A stretch of DNA of 64,000 nucleotides from Caenibius tardaugens NBRC 16725 (GCF_003860345.1 NZ_CP034179.1:4076001-4140000); one strand, 5' to 3'. Shown: positions 39,705 to 48,589, numbered from the stretch's first letter. Notes: a model not told the origin generated them from the letters alone. Numbers and translations: made by a program.

Positions 39705-40706
39705 ATGTTCGAATTCATTCAACTGATCGAAAAATCCAGCCAGACGGTTCATTCCGATTTTCGTCGTTGGTTTGAAAAAATCCCTGCGGCTGCGGCGTGG
39801 AACGTGCTGTCCGATTATAGCATTGGGGACAAGAATAAGCAGAATGACGCGTTCTCGTTCGTCGTCCTTTTGAATCACGACAAATTTGAAAACATAGCAT
39901 CTTACATCTCGGCGGTAGCTCCTAAAGATATTAAAGCCGCTCGTAATCCATCAGAGGGGCTTCTGGATTATCTCAGTTGTCCTGTCGCCTTCAGCGTAAA
40001 TTTTGTGGTGGAGCGCCAAAGCGATTATCTGAAAAGTGCCATTAGCCTTGAGGAAATGAAGGGGCTGACCGACGCCCTGCAAACCGTCATCCGAGAATGG
40101 GCCATAGCAGAGCCGCCTAATGCCCCATATTATGACGCCCTTGAACAACGGCTGCGATTACTCGCAACCGAGTTGAACGGCAAAAATCCATCGCTTCGGC
40201 TTTTGCGCCAGATTTTTCTTGTCGCGTCCTTCGCGACGGTCGTTCTCGGCTTAATAAATGACGCCAAATCGCCGCTTGCCATTCGCTGGATCAGCGACAG
40301 GGATGCAATGTTTGATCGGCATGGCGGTATCGCATTTGACCTTGCCTGGACCTTCTTCCAAATGATGCGGAGGAGCAAGGGAGGCGTAATCGATCTTCGG
40401 CGGCCGCAAATGGCCTTTGCGACGCCGGGTATGGATGGCGTAACAGAGTATGCAGAGTTTGTGCGATTGCCCGATTACTTGGCGGGCACGCTGGCGGATA
40501 TGAAGCTGCCTCAGATGATGTTCACGCATCAAAAATTCCCGCCTGTATTCAATCGACTTTTCGTCGATACAGCTAACAATGCGGTAATCGAGGTTGTCAC
40601 GGGGCTGGATCGCGTGACGACGCGGCGCATAGCTTTTGGAGAACCGCCTATCGGTGCATCAAGCTTGCGTCGGAACGGAGATGCAGAAACCACCCCAGAA
40701 GCTTGA
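39705..40706 (+). CDS. third gene of ATPase/HNH operon, possible DUF3800-like fold
   Basis: The 333-residue protein follows the HNH gene by 33 bp in the same direction. No standard domain is certain. The N-terminal strand-turn LSDYSIGDKNKQNDAFSFVV, the middle IRWISDRDAMFD and the late RLPDYLAGTLAD resemble the order of conserved acidic segments in DUF3800 proteins, which are thought to have an RNase H-like fold; D37, D198/D200, D257 and D265 would be the candidate metal ligands. The match is weak. ATG 39705 is preferred to an upstream TTG. By position it may be an additional effector or sensor of the operon. Confidence 0.5.
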   Translation: MFEFIQLIEKSSQTVHSDFRRWFEKIPAAAAWNVLSDYSIGDKNKQNDAFSFVVLLNHDKFENIASYISAVAPKDIKAARNPSEGLLDYLSCPVAFSVNFVVERQSDYLKSAISLEEMKGLTDALQTVIREWAIAEPPNAPYYDALEQRLRLLATELNGKNPSLRLLRQIFLVASFATVVLGLINDAKSPLAIRWISDRDAMFDRHGGIAFDLAWTFFQMMRRSKGGVIDLRRPQMAFATPGMDGVTEYAEFVRLPDYLAGTLADMKLPQMMFTHQKFPPVFNRLFVDTANNAVIEVVTGLDRVTTRRIAFGEPPIGASSLRRNGDAETTPEA

Positions 40707-40715
40707 ACCCGGTAT

Positions 40716-41417
40716 CTACCTTGCTTTCTTCGTTTCGAGATCGGTGTCGTTCGCCTCAATCCATTTTTCAAGCTGCTCGAAAAGTTCGCACCAGACCTTA
40801 TTATATTCGTGATGGAAAATTTCGATGCAGAGCATGATGCCATCGGGCAACCTACTGCCATATTTCTCCGTCCAGCGATTGTAGAAGAGAACGGCATCCG
40901 CCTTATGATCGATCTTCGTATATCCGGCGCTCATGCCTTGGTAGTTCGGATGTGCGCTTTCTGACAGGTCATTGTATAGGTCCATCATCCCCGGATATTG
41001 TTTATCGCAGTGCGTCAGGACGGTTAAAATGTTGACCGCTTGCTCTAGATCGCCTTCGATCTTTGATCCCAGCACCAGCCTTTGTGTGGTAGTGCTGAAA
41101 TCGTTGAATGACATCGTGCCATCCAGCACGGCAGCGGTCCGCTGATTGAGGTAGATCAGTATGGCAAGTGTTTCGAAAGCGCTGCGCAACAGGATACGCG
41201 CACCCAGACCATGATCGGCCTTGTGCAGCAGCAGTGACTGATCGAGCAAATCGAGTAGCCGCCAATAAACGACCTCGCGCAACTGGAGGCTTCGATAAGG
41301 CGCTTTCCATTTGTGCGCGGTCGGGTTTCGCGAATGCAGGCTGCCCATGTCCAACTCATTGAACAGGGTCGTTTTCATGCTTGCGATGGCCGCTTCAGCG
41401 GCTTCAACAGATTCCAT
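40716..41417 (-). CDS. uncharacterised helical protein, DUF5677/HEPN-like
   Basis: The 233-residue all-helical protein has ILLRSAFETLAILIYLNQ and DLYNDLSESAHPNYQGMS, a pattern seen in DUF5677-type proteins; S-x-x-x-H segments of this kind occur in HEPN-like folds used by toxins and defence RNases. No catalytic R-x4-6-H motif is clear, so activity cannot be claimed. It converges on the ATPase/HNH operon with nine bases between stops and is read in the same direction as the nuclease gene beyond it. Confidence 0.45.
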   Translation of the reverse strand: MESVEAAEAAIASMKTTLFNELDMGSLHSRNPTAHKWKAPYRSLQLREVVYWRLLDLLDQSLLLHKADHGLGARILLRSAFETLAILIYLNQRTAAVLDGTMSFNDFSTTTQRLVLGSKIEGDLEQAVNILTVLTHCDKQYPGMMDLYNDLSESAHPNYQGMSAGYTKIDHKADAVLFYNRWTEKYGSRLPDGIMLCIEIFHHEYNKVWCELFEQLEKWIEANDTDLETKKAR

Positions 41418-41517
41418 CCCTGAAGATTAACGCATCCGCATGATTGCTGCCACCCGTAGTCGGTAATCTGGGATTGAGGTTTTTCGGGAGTTGCTTTTCG
41501 GGGCCGAATCTCTCCGC

Positions 41518-43077
41518 TCAGGAACGCGTGTCATTCGACCCGGCCCCTGATTTTACGGTCGCTGATTTCGTGCGAGGCTTGCGCTTCCTGCTGGGTGTCT
41601 GGAATCCTATTAAGCGCAAAACCTCGGCGGAGCCGCTGAACTCTCGCTTTGTCGCATCGATCAGTTGGCAGGCAAGTCGGTAGTCGTCATCTGGGATGAC
41701 GGCACGTCCCGTTCTCCGGTCATGAACGATCTGACTGGGCGTGGCTCCATAGGCTCGCGTCAGTCGTTCGTAGCCTTCAAGAATCGTTTCGCGTGTCCAT
41801 TTTTTCCGCGTCACAGGCACGATTCCCAAAGCTGAGTTCGCAGCATCCGCGCCATCGGCATATTTCACGATGGCACTGACGAGGCGGCCAGCTTCGCGCA
41901 GGGTGGCGTCATCGACGGCTTCTCCGCCCCGCGCGGCGCCGCGAACCTGACTCGGCGTCAGTCCGTGTTTCGCCCAAAATGCCTTCCATGCCGCCAAGGC
42001 CGCTGCACGATCCCATATGGTGGTGCTGGCCTCTGCCTGTCCCAATATGTCGCGAAGCTGCCGGACACCACCAATCCACGTTTTGATATAGACGGAAAGC
42101 GTGTTGTAGGCCGGGCCGGGCCTGTCGGCCCATTTGCCGCGCTTGCGGAGCCATTCCTCAGTTGGAAATTTGCCGTCAGGCATTTCAGACGCCAAAGCGC
42201 GGCAATGCTCTAGGAGTTCGTCGCTATTGCTCCAATGTGTCGAATGAATGATCCGATCCGTGGGTCGGTCGAAAACATATGGGATCACCGTTCCGATGAA
42301 AGGCGCGAGAATGGAAGAGAGCCGCGCTTCATCATAACAATCGCGAAACTCGATGCCCAGGAATCGAGAATTGCGGGCGTTGAATGCCTCTTTTCCGGAG
42401 CGCTTTGCCTGATAATTCGCCTCGCCGTGACCACCGGGGTTTTCGCCCCAAACTTCGACATCGATCCAGCCATCCCGCGCTAGAAAATGGAGGTCGTAAA
42501 AGCCGTAGGCGCGTCCGGTTTCCTCGGCGTAAGTATCGGGATAGCGGTCGCCCCGGCGATGCTCTATCCCGCGCGTATAAAGGAAGTTGGAGAGCGACGC
42601 TTCCGGATGGCTCCGCCATCGAATTCCATTTCGAGATTCGACGAATGTGCTGGTGATGAAGTCGCCAACTGCATCTCGCAGAGCTTCCCACGAGCGGTCG
42701 AGATAATAGACCGCCTGCACTAGCGATTGATGTCCGTTCTGCTGGAACCAAGCGGCAGGCGGGAGATTTCCTTGTGTCGCTACGATTTGCCGTGCTTCCT
42801 CCACAACCCGATCCCAAGTCCAGCGTTGGAGGATCTTCCCATTTCGCTGGAGTGGTTGTGCGGTTTTATGGGCCTTATAGGTATCCTCAATCCCTAGACG
42901 AGCAATGAGATCGGCCTGCCGAATGCCGCGCTCATACAGGGGATAATAGACCCCCGCTGCTTTCAAGGCTTGGAAAGTCAATGCAGCCGGACCTTCTGCT
43001 TCGTAGAGCGTGCGACAATGCGCCAGCAACTCGCCGTCGGTCATGAGGCTAAAACGAGCGGATTTTGGACGGCCCAT
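41518..43077 (-). CDS. PD-(D/E)XK nuclease with homing-endonuclease-associated repeats
   Basis: The 519-residue protein contains a central nuclease-like core: SNFLYTRGIEHRRGDRYPD, FYDLHFLARDGWIDVEVWG and YQAKRSGKEAFN give E...D195...E208-V-W...K, close to Vsr/PD-(D/E)XK arrangements. It is flanked on both sides by modules of about 45 residues such as TWDRVVEEARQIVATQGNLP then W-x4-G-x2-SL, typical of homing-endonuclease-associated repeats (PF18780-like) that bind DNA. ATG 43077 begins MGRPKSARFSLM; the longer frame is less likely. A site-specific nuclease of the island, or a defence enzyme, is inferred. Confidence 0.6.
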   Translation of the reverse strand: MGRPKSARFSLMTDGELLAHCRTLYEAEGPAALTFQALKAAGVYYPLYERGIRQADLIARLGIEDTYKAHKTAQPLQRNGKILQRWTWDRVVEEARQIVATQGNLPPAAWFQQNGHQSLVQAVYYLDRSWEALRDAVGDFITSTFVESRNGIRWRSHPEASLSNFLYTRGIEHRRGDRYPDTYAEETGRAYGFYDLHFLARDGWIDVEVWGENPGGHGEANYQAKRSGKEAFNARNSRFLGIEFRDCYDEARLSSILAPFIGTVIPYVFDRPTDRIIHSTHWSNSDELLEHCRALASEMPDGKFPTEEWLRKRGKWADRPGPAYNTLSVYIKTWIGGVRQLRDILGQAEASTTIWDRAAALAAWKAFWAKHGLTPSQVRGAARGGEAVDDATLREAGRLVSAIVKYADGADAANSALGIVPVTRKKWTRETILEGYERLTRAYGATPSQIVHDRRTGRAVIPDDDYRLACQLIDATKREFSGSAEVLRLIGFQTPSRKRKPRTKSATVKSGAGSNDTRS

Positions 43078-43665
43078 CGTGTGAAGTTGCAATCCTAACC
43101 TTGGTGCGAACGCTTTAGCAGCAATGTGCAAAAGGATGTGCAGGACGCAACCCTGAATGGCATCCAATCGCCGGATTGGTCGTGGTCAACGGGCGAAACC
43201 GTTGTGCCCGGTTCGGTGCAGGTGGAGGGGCAAGCCTCCAAGCCCTGCCACGCATCCAATCGGCGGACGGTTGGCCCCTCGGGAGAGGCTGGGTCCACGG
43301 GGCAGGCACGCCCTTGGTCATGGGGTGTCGGGGAGCAGGAACGCGCCCTGACTGGCGATGCAACGGCCAACCGTTGCCCCGGCGCGAACAATCCCCCTGA
43401 CCCAAAGCGGACAAAACCAAGCGTCAGCCTGGTTGCGGTCTGCTGGGTGGGAATGGGCGATATGAGAGCGCCGGATAGCCGGAGGGATGCAACGGGAACG
43501 CGCAGCGGGTTCCCTTGCCAAGATGCGTGGTACTACCACGCACATCTTGCGGTCAGCGTAAGCCCGTCTTTCTTCACTCCCTGCATACCCCGGCAGGCAG
43601 GTCGTTGCGCCTCGATTCTCGCCCGTGTCATACTCCCTTATCACACCCCACAGTCAGGAGAACGG
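43078..43665. other. 588-bp gene-free region between nuclease and degenerate recombinase
   Basis: No convincing gene is found; the open frame across it is an upstream extension of the recombinase without a credible start. The stretch is GC-rich up to 43500, holds the long inverted repeat at 43519-43549, and ends with a CT-rich segment before the recombinase ribosome site (CAGGAG). It must contain the divergent promoters for both neighbours. Confidence 0.6.
43519..43549. repeat. near-perfect 31-nt inverted repeat
   Basis: CAAGAT-GCGTGGTA, a single C, then TACCACGC, a two-base bulge AC and ATCTTG: 14 paired bases on each side. No T run follows. It could be a recombinase or relaxase recognition site or a regulatory hairpin; it lies about 115 bp upstream of a serine-recombinase-like gene. 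Confidence 0.6.
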
Positions 43666-44019
43666 ATGACAGGAAAGACGATAGGCTATGCAAGGACGAC
43701 CAGCGGCGAACAGGATATTCTACCGCAGGTCGAGGCCCTGAAAGCGGCGGGCTGCTCGGAGGTCTATCACGATGACGGCGCGTCCGGCGAGTCTCTGGAT
43801 CGCCCCGGCCTTAAGCTGGTTCTAAACTACCTGAACTCCGGCGACACGCTCAAGATCGCGAACCTCGACGCGATTGCTCGTTCCGTCGCCACCTTCGCCG
43901 AATTTCGCAAAAACCTCGGCGACCGCAAAATTCGCATCGAGCTTCTGGAAGCTGGAGTTCGAACAAGCCCGCTGGTTGCGGAGGCGGCGATGGCATTGAC
44001 GCCAACACGCGGCGATTGA
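43666..44019 (+). CDS. degenerate short serine-recombinase N-terminal domain
   Basis: The 117-residue protein follows the resolvase fold (TIGYARTTSGEQDILPQVEA, YHDDGASGESLDRPGL, LKIANLDAIARSV) but lacks key residues. The catalytic Ser of YARVST is replaced by Thr in YARTTS, and the LDRLxR motif reads LDAIAR, so the second Arg/Asp-adjacent Arg is Ala. The C-terminal helix-turn-helix is missing. It has a good CAGGAG site before its ATG and an intact frame, so it may be expressed as a binding protein without recombinase activity. Confidence 0.65.
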   Translation: MTGKTIGYARTTSGEQDILPQVEALKAAGCSEVYHDDGASGESLDRPGLKLVLNYLNSGDTLKIANLDAIARSVATFAEFRKNLGDRKIRIELLEAGVRTSPLVAEAAMALTPTRGD

Positions 44020-44056
44020 GAACCGATGTCAGGCGCATTTCCGCAACCCTCCGGCG

Positions 44057-44107
44057 GGCGGCACTCTACGGGCGCGAGGGGGAAGAGAGTGCGCCCGTAG
44101 AGCCGCC
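44057..44107. terminator. strong hairpin between recombinase-like gene and chemotaxis gene
   Basis: GGCGG-(CA)-CTCTACGGGCGC (44057-44075) pairs with GCGCCCGTAGAG-CCGCC (44091-44107): 17 bp with one two-base bulge and a 15-base loop. It lies in the 170-bp gap between two convergent genes and probably ends both transcripts, although no long T run is present. Confidence 0.55.
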
Positions 44108-44189
44108 TTGGGGGAAGTTGCAGGCAGAAGCTGATTTGCCCTCAAATTCTGCCACCCTGATCTTGGCGGGGCCTTCCCGAAGGGTTGTG

Positions 44190-45572
44190 TTACGCGGCGT
44201 CCGCCGCCTGTCCATTCCCGCCACTGCGCAGCGTGGCGAGGAACGCATCGACCACCGACCGCAATGTCATGGCCTGTTCGGTCAAGCTGCCGGACGCCGC
44301 CAGCACACGCTCCGCCGTCTGTCCGGTGTCGGTCGCGGATTGCGTAACCCTGACGATGGACGAGGAAATCTCGGTCGTGCCCGTGGCGGCCTGCTGGACG
44401 TTGCGCGAGATCTCGGCGGTCGCGCTCGTCTGCTGCTGGATCGCGGCGGCAATCGCGCCGGATATGGCGTTGATGTTGTCGATGGTGCGGCCGATGCTCT
44501 GGATGGCGTCCACGCTCTGACCCGTCGCGTCCTGTATATCGAGAATCTGCGTGGAGATTTCCTCCGTCGCCAGCGCGGTTTGGGTCGCGAGGGATTTCAC
44601 TTCGCTCGCGACCACCGCGAAACCCTTTCCGGCGTCCCCGGCGCGGGCCGCCTCGATGGTGGCGTTGAGCGCGAGCAGGTTGGTCTTGTCGGCAATGTCA
44701 CGGATCAGCGCGACAATATCGCCGATCCTACGCGCGGCCTGTGCCAGCCTGTCCACGGTGCCGCGCGTGGCGTCGGCTTCCTCGACCGCCTGCCGCGCGG
44801 TTTGCGCGGAGCGCGCGGCCTGTTCGCCGATCTCCGCGCTCGCCGCCGAAAGCTCGTCGGCGGCGTTGGCGACGGATTGCACGTTGATCGACGCCTGTTC
44901 GGTCGCGGTCGAGACGGCGACCGTCTGGCGGTGCGTTTCGTCCACGATCCGCGCGAGCGCGTCGGCGCTGCCCTGCATGGTCTGTGCGGACGCCGCGACG
45001 GAATCGACCACGCCCTTCACTGATGACTCGAAGCCCGCCGCGAGGGCTTCGAGCTTCCTGTCGTAGCTGTTCTGGTTCTCTTCGATATAGACCGAGATCG
45101 CGAGGTCCATGTCGAGCATGACGGCCTGATTGACGGCCCGCATCATGCGGGCCGTTTTCTCCTGCGCGGCGGCGGGGTGAAAGCGGCTGCTATAGGCGCG
45201 GGCGACGACGCCATAGATACGGTTCATGATGAAGGCATAGCCGCCGATATACCAACGTGGAGCAAGACCGATCCGGCTATGGGTCAGGCCGATCACGCGG
45301 ACGGAGGCGACATAGCGCTCATCGAACCGCCCGGAGAACAGGTTGCGCCAATGCCGCGCCTGCGCGGCGGCGGCGTGGTCGACTCTGTCCTTCCGGCGTT
45401 CGCCCGTGCCGAACATGGCGATCATTTCGGGGTGGTGGGCCAGATGCTCGTAAAACTCGATCAGCACCACGGGCAGCGCATCATCGACCAAGGGTAGGAA
45501 GTCGCACAGCGCGGCGCGGGTTTCCTCGTCTATTTCCAGAAATTCCAGTCTGTCGCTGATGCTGTCTCTCAT
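44190..45572 (-). CDS. globin-coupled methyl-accepting chemotaxis transducer
   Basis: The 460-residue soluble transducer has an N-terminal protoglobin domain (about residues 1-170) with the proximal His in [20 protein letters not shown] (H98), a linker, and a chemoreceptor signalling domain with the hairpin tip [20 protein letters not shown] then [14 protein letters not shown]. No transmembrane segment is present, as in HemAT, which senses oxygen through haem and signals to CheA. It is unusual cargo for a mobilizable element. The C-terminus lacks a CheR pentapeptide. It is followed upstream by the fibre gene on the same strand, nine bases away. Confidence 0.88.
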   Translation of the reverse strand: MRDSISDRLEFLEIDEETRAALCDFLPLVDDALPVVLIEFYEHLAHHPEMIAMFGTGERRKDRVDHAAAAQARHWRNLFSGRFDERYVASVRVIGLTHSRIGLAPRWYIGGYAFIMNRIYGVVARAYSSRFHPAAAQEKTARMMRAVNQAVMLDMDLAISVYIEENQNSYDRKLEALAAGFESSVKGVVDSVAASAQTMQGSADALARIVDETHRQTVAVSTATEQASINVQSVANAADELSAASAEIGEQAARSAQTARQAVEEADATRGTVDRLAQAARRIGDIVALIRDIADKTNLLALNATIEAARAGDAGKGFAVVASEVKSLATQTALATEEISTQILDIQDATGQSVDAIQSIGRTIDNINAISGAIAAAIQQQTSATAEISRNVQQAATGTTEISSSIVRVTQSATDTGQTAERVLAASGSLTEQAMTLRSVVDAFLATLRSGGNGQAADAA

Positions 45573-45581
45573 TCGTTTCCG

Positions 45582-48500
45582 CTATCTCCCGGTGCAGCTT
45601 CGTTGCGCTTCGCGGAGTGCTGCGATCTCCCCTTTCAGCGTGGCGATCTCCTTCGCCGTCTGGTCGTCATTGGCGGCGAGCTGCTGCACGGCCTTGACCA
45701 AGGGCGCGGTCAGCTCGCCATAGGAGAGGCGATAGGTGCGCCGTTCATCGGCCTGACGGTTGAGCAGCGCGAGTTCCTTGCCGGGGGCGGATTCCTCTAC
45801 CTTCCTTTGCAGGCTGGCGGGAAGCGCCGCCTCCACCTCCTGCGCGATAAAGCCATAGCGGAGCGTGTCGTCGCCGTTGTTGAAACGATACTGGACGGGG
45901 CGGAGCTTCCGCAGGAAGTCCAGCCCAAGGCCGAGATCGCCAATGTCGCGTTTCAGGCGGCGGTCTGAAATTGCCGTGATCGACGTGACCTTGGCATATA
46001 TCTTCGTAATGTCGCTATTGCCGAGGACGATGGAATTGCTGGCCGTGGCCTTCGCGTCGTTACCGATGGCCGTGGCGTTGGTGAGGTTCGCCGAGGATAC
46101 ATCGGCGAAATAGCCGAGAGCGGTATTGTTGCTGCCTGTGGTGTTGGTATCCAGAGCGGCATAGCCGACACCGACATTGCCGTAGCCTGTGGAATTGCTT
46201 TCAAGCGCCCAAATGCCGACGGCGATATTCCGGTCGCCGCTCCCGGCGAGCGCCGAATAGCCGACTGCCACATTGTCGCCGCCCGACCCGCCCGCGCTGT
46301 TGCCTACTACCGTGTTGAAACTGCCCTCGGTATTGCTGCCCATCGATCCCCGACCGACCGACACGTTATAACTGCCCGTGGTGTTGCTGCTCAGGGCGTC
46401 CAGACCAAGAACCGTATTGGATGCGCCCGTGGTGTTGGTCGTGAGCGCCCACATGCCGATGGCGGTGTTCCCGCCGCCCTCCGTGTTGGAGGCGGCGGCG
46501 TCCACACCAACGGCGGTATTGTTGGTGCCCGTGGTGGTTTGCTCCAAAGCGTGAGAGCCGACCGCCGTGTTGAAGCCGCCATTGTTTGCGTTCGCCAGCG
46601 CCCGAGCGCCGACCGCTGTGCTGTAGGCGTAGCCGTCCTTGTAGGAGGACAATGCCTGATAGCCAACCGCCGTGCTGTCGCTGGCCCCGGTGGTGCTTTT
46701 GAGCGCTTCGAAGCCAAGCGCGGTGTTGTGAAATCCGGTTGTGTTATTCTGAAGCGCGGTATTGCCGACCGCCGTGTTGCCTTCGCCCCATGTGTTCTTA
46801 CTGAGGGTCAGATTACCGACCGCCGTGTTGTAGCTGGCGGTGTTGTAGCTATTGAAATTGGCCAAGGTCAGCGCCTGATAGCCGACCGCCGTATTACCTG
46901 TGGAGGTGGTGCTGGTATAGAGTGCTTGATACCCAAGCGCGGTATTGTTGGTTCCCGTAGTGTTGTTGAAAAGAGCCTGATTGCCCAAGGCTACGTTATA
47001 GCCGCCCGTCTTGGTACTATACAGCGCGTTGGTTCCTACCGCCGTATTCGACATTCCTGTCGTGTTGTTCTGCAAAGTGGAAGTTCCAACCGCTGTATTT
47101 GCACTTCCGGTTGTAGAATTTTGGAGCGCCTGAGAGCCTAGCGCTGTATTACCGGAAGCGGTTGTGTTTTTGGAAAGGGCTTGATAGCCGACCGCCGCGT
47201 TGCTGGTTCCGGTCGTATTCACTTTTAGCGCACTGTAGCCGACCGCTGTATTGTTAGAGACGGTCCCATACCACAGAGCGTTTGAGCCAACCGCCACATT
47301 GTAATTTCCAGTCGTGTTGTCGTGGAGCGCATTCGTGCCGACTGCGACGTTTTCAGATCCGGTCGTATTGCGGTCGAGCGAAGTATATCCGATGGATATA
47401 TTCCATCCCCCGCTCGTATTATTGTAGAGCGCGTCAATGCCAAGCGCGGTGTTGCCTTCTCCGGTGGCGTTGACCCGACCAGCCCCATCGCCAAGGAACA
47501 TATTTTCAAAATCGTCATAGTCCGCGACAACATCGGAAAGGTCGTTCAGCGAGCCGCTTCCGCCACCACTGCCGCCGCCGACTGGCAGGAAGGCGTAGTT
47601 CGAGCCGGAATCCACGCCGCATATCTCGACGGCCCCCTGATAGCGCCGGATCGCGCCGACTAGATCGGCGGTGCATGTCGGAAACTCGGTTTCATCGGGC
47701 AGGCGCAGCGGGTCGTTCACGGAAAGAAGGCCGCTGCGCGAATTGAGCGAGTCCGTGATCACCTGTCCGGCGAAATTGGCGTTGCCGCCAACCTCTATAT
47801 CCTTGCTGCCGATGGTCGCGGTGTTGGCGTCGCCGCTCTTGAGTTGCCACAGGCCCGACGACGCGCCCACGGCCTCGCGATAGGTATAGACGGTGATCAG
47901 GTCGTCCGATCCGGCATCCTTGGCGACGAGATCGGTATCGGGCAGGCCGTCATGCGGGGACGTGTCCTTGAACGCGCTGCATGTCGTCTGAAATGTCCGG
48001 TCGGGGCCGGAGGATATGATGGCGACGGTGGCGAACCCATCGGAATCCGCACCCGCCAAGCGGTTCTGCGACGGCCCGCCGCACGCGGCGTCGCCGATCT
48101 TCGAACCGTGATCCCATACGCAATAGCCATAGGGACCGCCCCACGGGTCCGACTTGCTGGTGCCGACCTGTGAGGGGATGAAGCCGCCGCCCGTGGGCGG
48201 GTCAGGTTCTCCGGCTCCCTTTGCCCGCCACGGCAGCGGCTCGATAATGCCGTCTCCGTCACAATCGCCACTATTGGCCTGCGCGGCGGCGGCGGCGACC
48301 GCCATCTGGGCCGCGACGGTCATTTGCGTGTTCGCGATATTGCGATTGGTGAGGAAGATAGAGTTACGCAGCGGCCCATTCATATAGGCCATGATGGCTG
48401 ATCCAAGGATAGCGACCAACGCCACGGCCCCGAAAAGCGCCATGAAGATGCTGCCTCGTTCGGATGGATCGCGCGGTTTGGGGGGGGTGAATTTCTTCTG

Positions 48501-48584
48501 ACACAGCGCCATGCCGACAAAACCAAGAGCGGCGACTATCAGGAATATGAGGGCAATAAAATCCAGTTCAAATTCAAACTTCAT
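45582..48584 (-). CDS. surface fibre: pseudopilin-like head, YadA-type repeats, S74 chaperone
   Basis: The 1000-residue protein has two hydrophobic helices (about 8-28 and 46-67). Residues 85-235 resemble a type II pseudopilin globular part, with SDPWGGPYGYCVW and DGFATVAIISSGPDRTF and paired Cys. From about 370 to 865 come some 30 tandem units of about 14-16 residues with consensus NTAVGYQALxxNTTG, like the heads of trimeric adhesins. The C-terminus is an intramolecular chaperone of the S74 type: ISDRRLKRDIGDLGLGLDFL, RPVQYRF and RYGFIAQEVEAALP, ending in a coiled coil. A membrane-anchored trimeric fibre for cell contact is inferred. Operator-like repeats lie at its start. Confidence 0.8.
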   Translation of the reverse strand: MKFEFELDFIALIFLIVAALGFVGMALCQKKFTPPKPRDPSERGSIFMALFGAVALVAILGSAIMAYMNGPLRNSIFLTNRNIANTQMTVAAQMAVAAAAAQANSGDCDGDGIIEPLPWRAKGAGEPDPPTGGGFIPSQVGTSKSDPWGGPYGYCVWDHGSKIGDAACGGPSQNRLAGADSDGFATVAIISSGPDRTFQTTCSAFKDTSPHDGLPDTDLVAKDAGSDDLITVYTYREAVGASSGLWQLKSGDANTATIGSKDIEVGGNANFAGQVITDSLNSRSGLLSVNDPLRLPDETEFPTCTADLVGAIRRYQGAVEICGVDSGSNYAFLPVGGGSGGGSGSLNDLSDVVADYDDFENMFLGDGAGRVNATGEGNTALGIDALYNNTSGGWNISIGYTSLDRNTTGSENVAVGTNALHDNTTGNYNVAVGSNALWYGTVSNNTAVGYSALKVNTTGTSNAAVGYQALSKNTTASGNTALGSQALQNSTTGSANTAVGTSTLQNNTTGMSNTAVGTNALYSTKTGGYNVALGNQALFNNTTGTNNTALGYQALYTSTTSTGNTAVGYQALTLANFNSYNTASYNTAVGNLTLSKNTWGEGNTAVGNTALQNNTTGFHNTALGFEALKSTTGASDSTAVGYQALSSYKDGYAYSTAVGARALANANNGGFNTAVGSHALEQTTTGTNNTAVGVDAAASNTEGGGNTAIGMWALTTNTTGASNTVLGLDALSSNTTGSYNVSVGRGSMGSNTEGSFNTVVGNSAGGSGGDNVAVGYSALAGSGDRNIAVGIWALESNSTGYGNVGVGYAALDTNTTGSNNTALGYFADVSSANLTNATAIGNDAKATASNSIVLGNSDITKIYAKVTSITAISDRRLKRDIGDLGLGLDFLRKLRPVQYRFNNGDDTLRYGFIAQEVEAALPASLQRKVEESAPGKELALLNRQADERRTYRLSYGELTAPLVKAVQQLAANDDQTAKEIATLKGEIAALREAQRSCTGR

Positions 48585-48589
48585 AGGGT

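Noticed and set aside
43126-43665. N-terminal extension of the short recombinase giving a 297-residue frame
   Set aside because: The added part is low-complexity with no start signal, while an ATG with CAGGAG lies right at the domain start.
45960-47450. Regular short repeats that could suggest a CRISPR-like or satellite array
   Set aside because: They are in-frame codons of the NTAVG-AL-NTTG protein repeats; unit length is a multiple of three and varies, and there are no conserved spacers.
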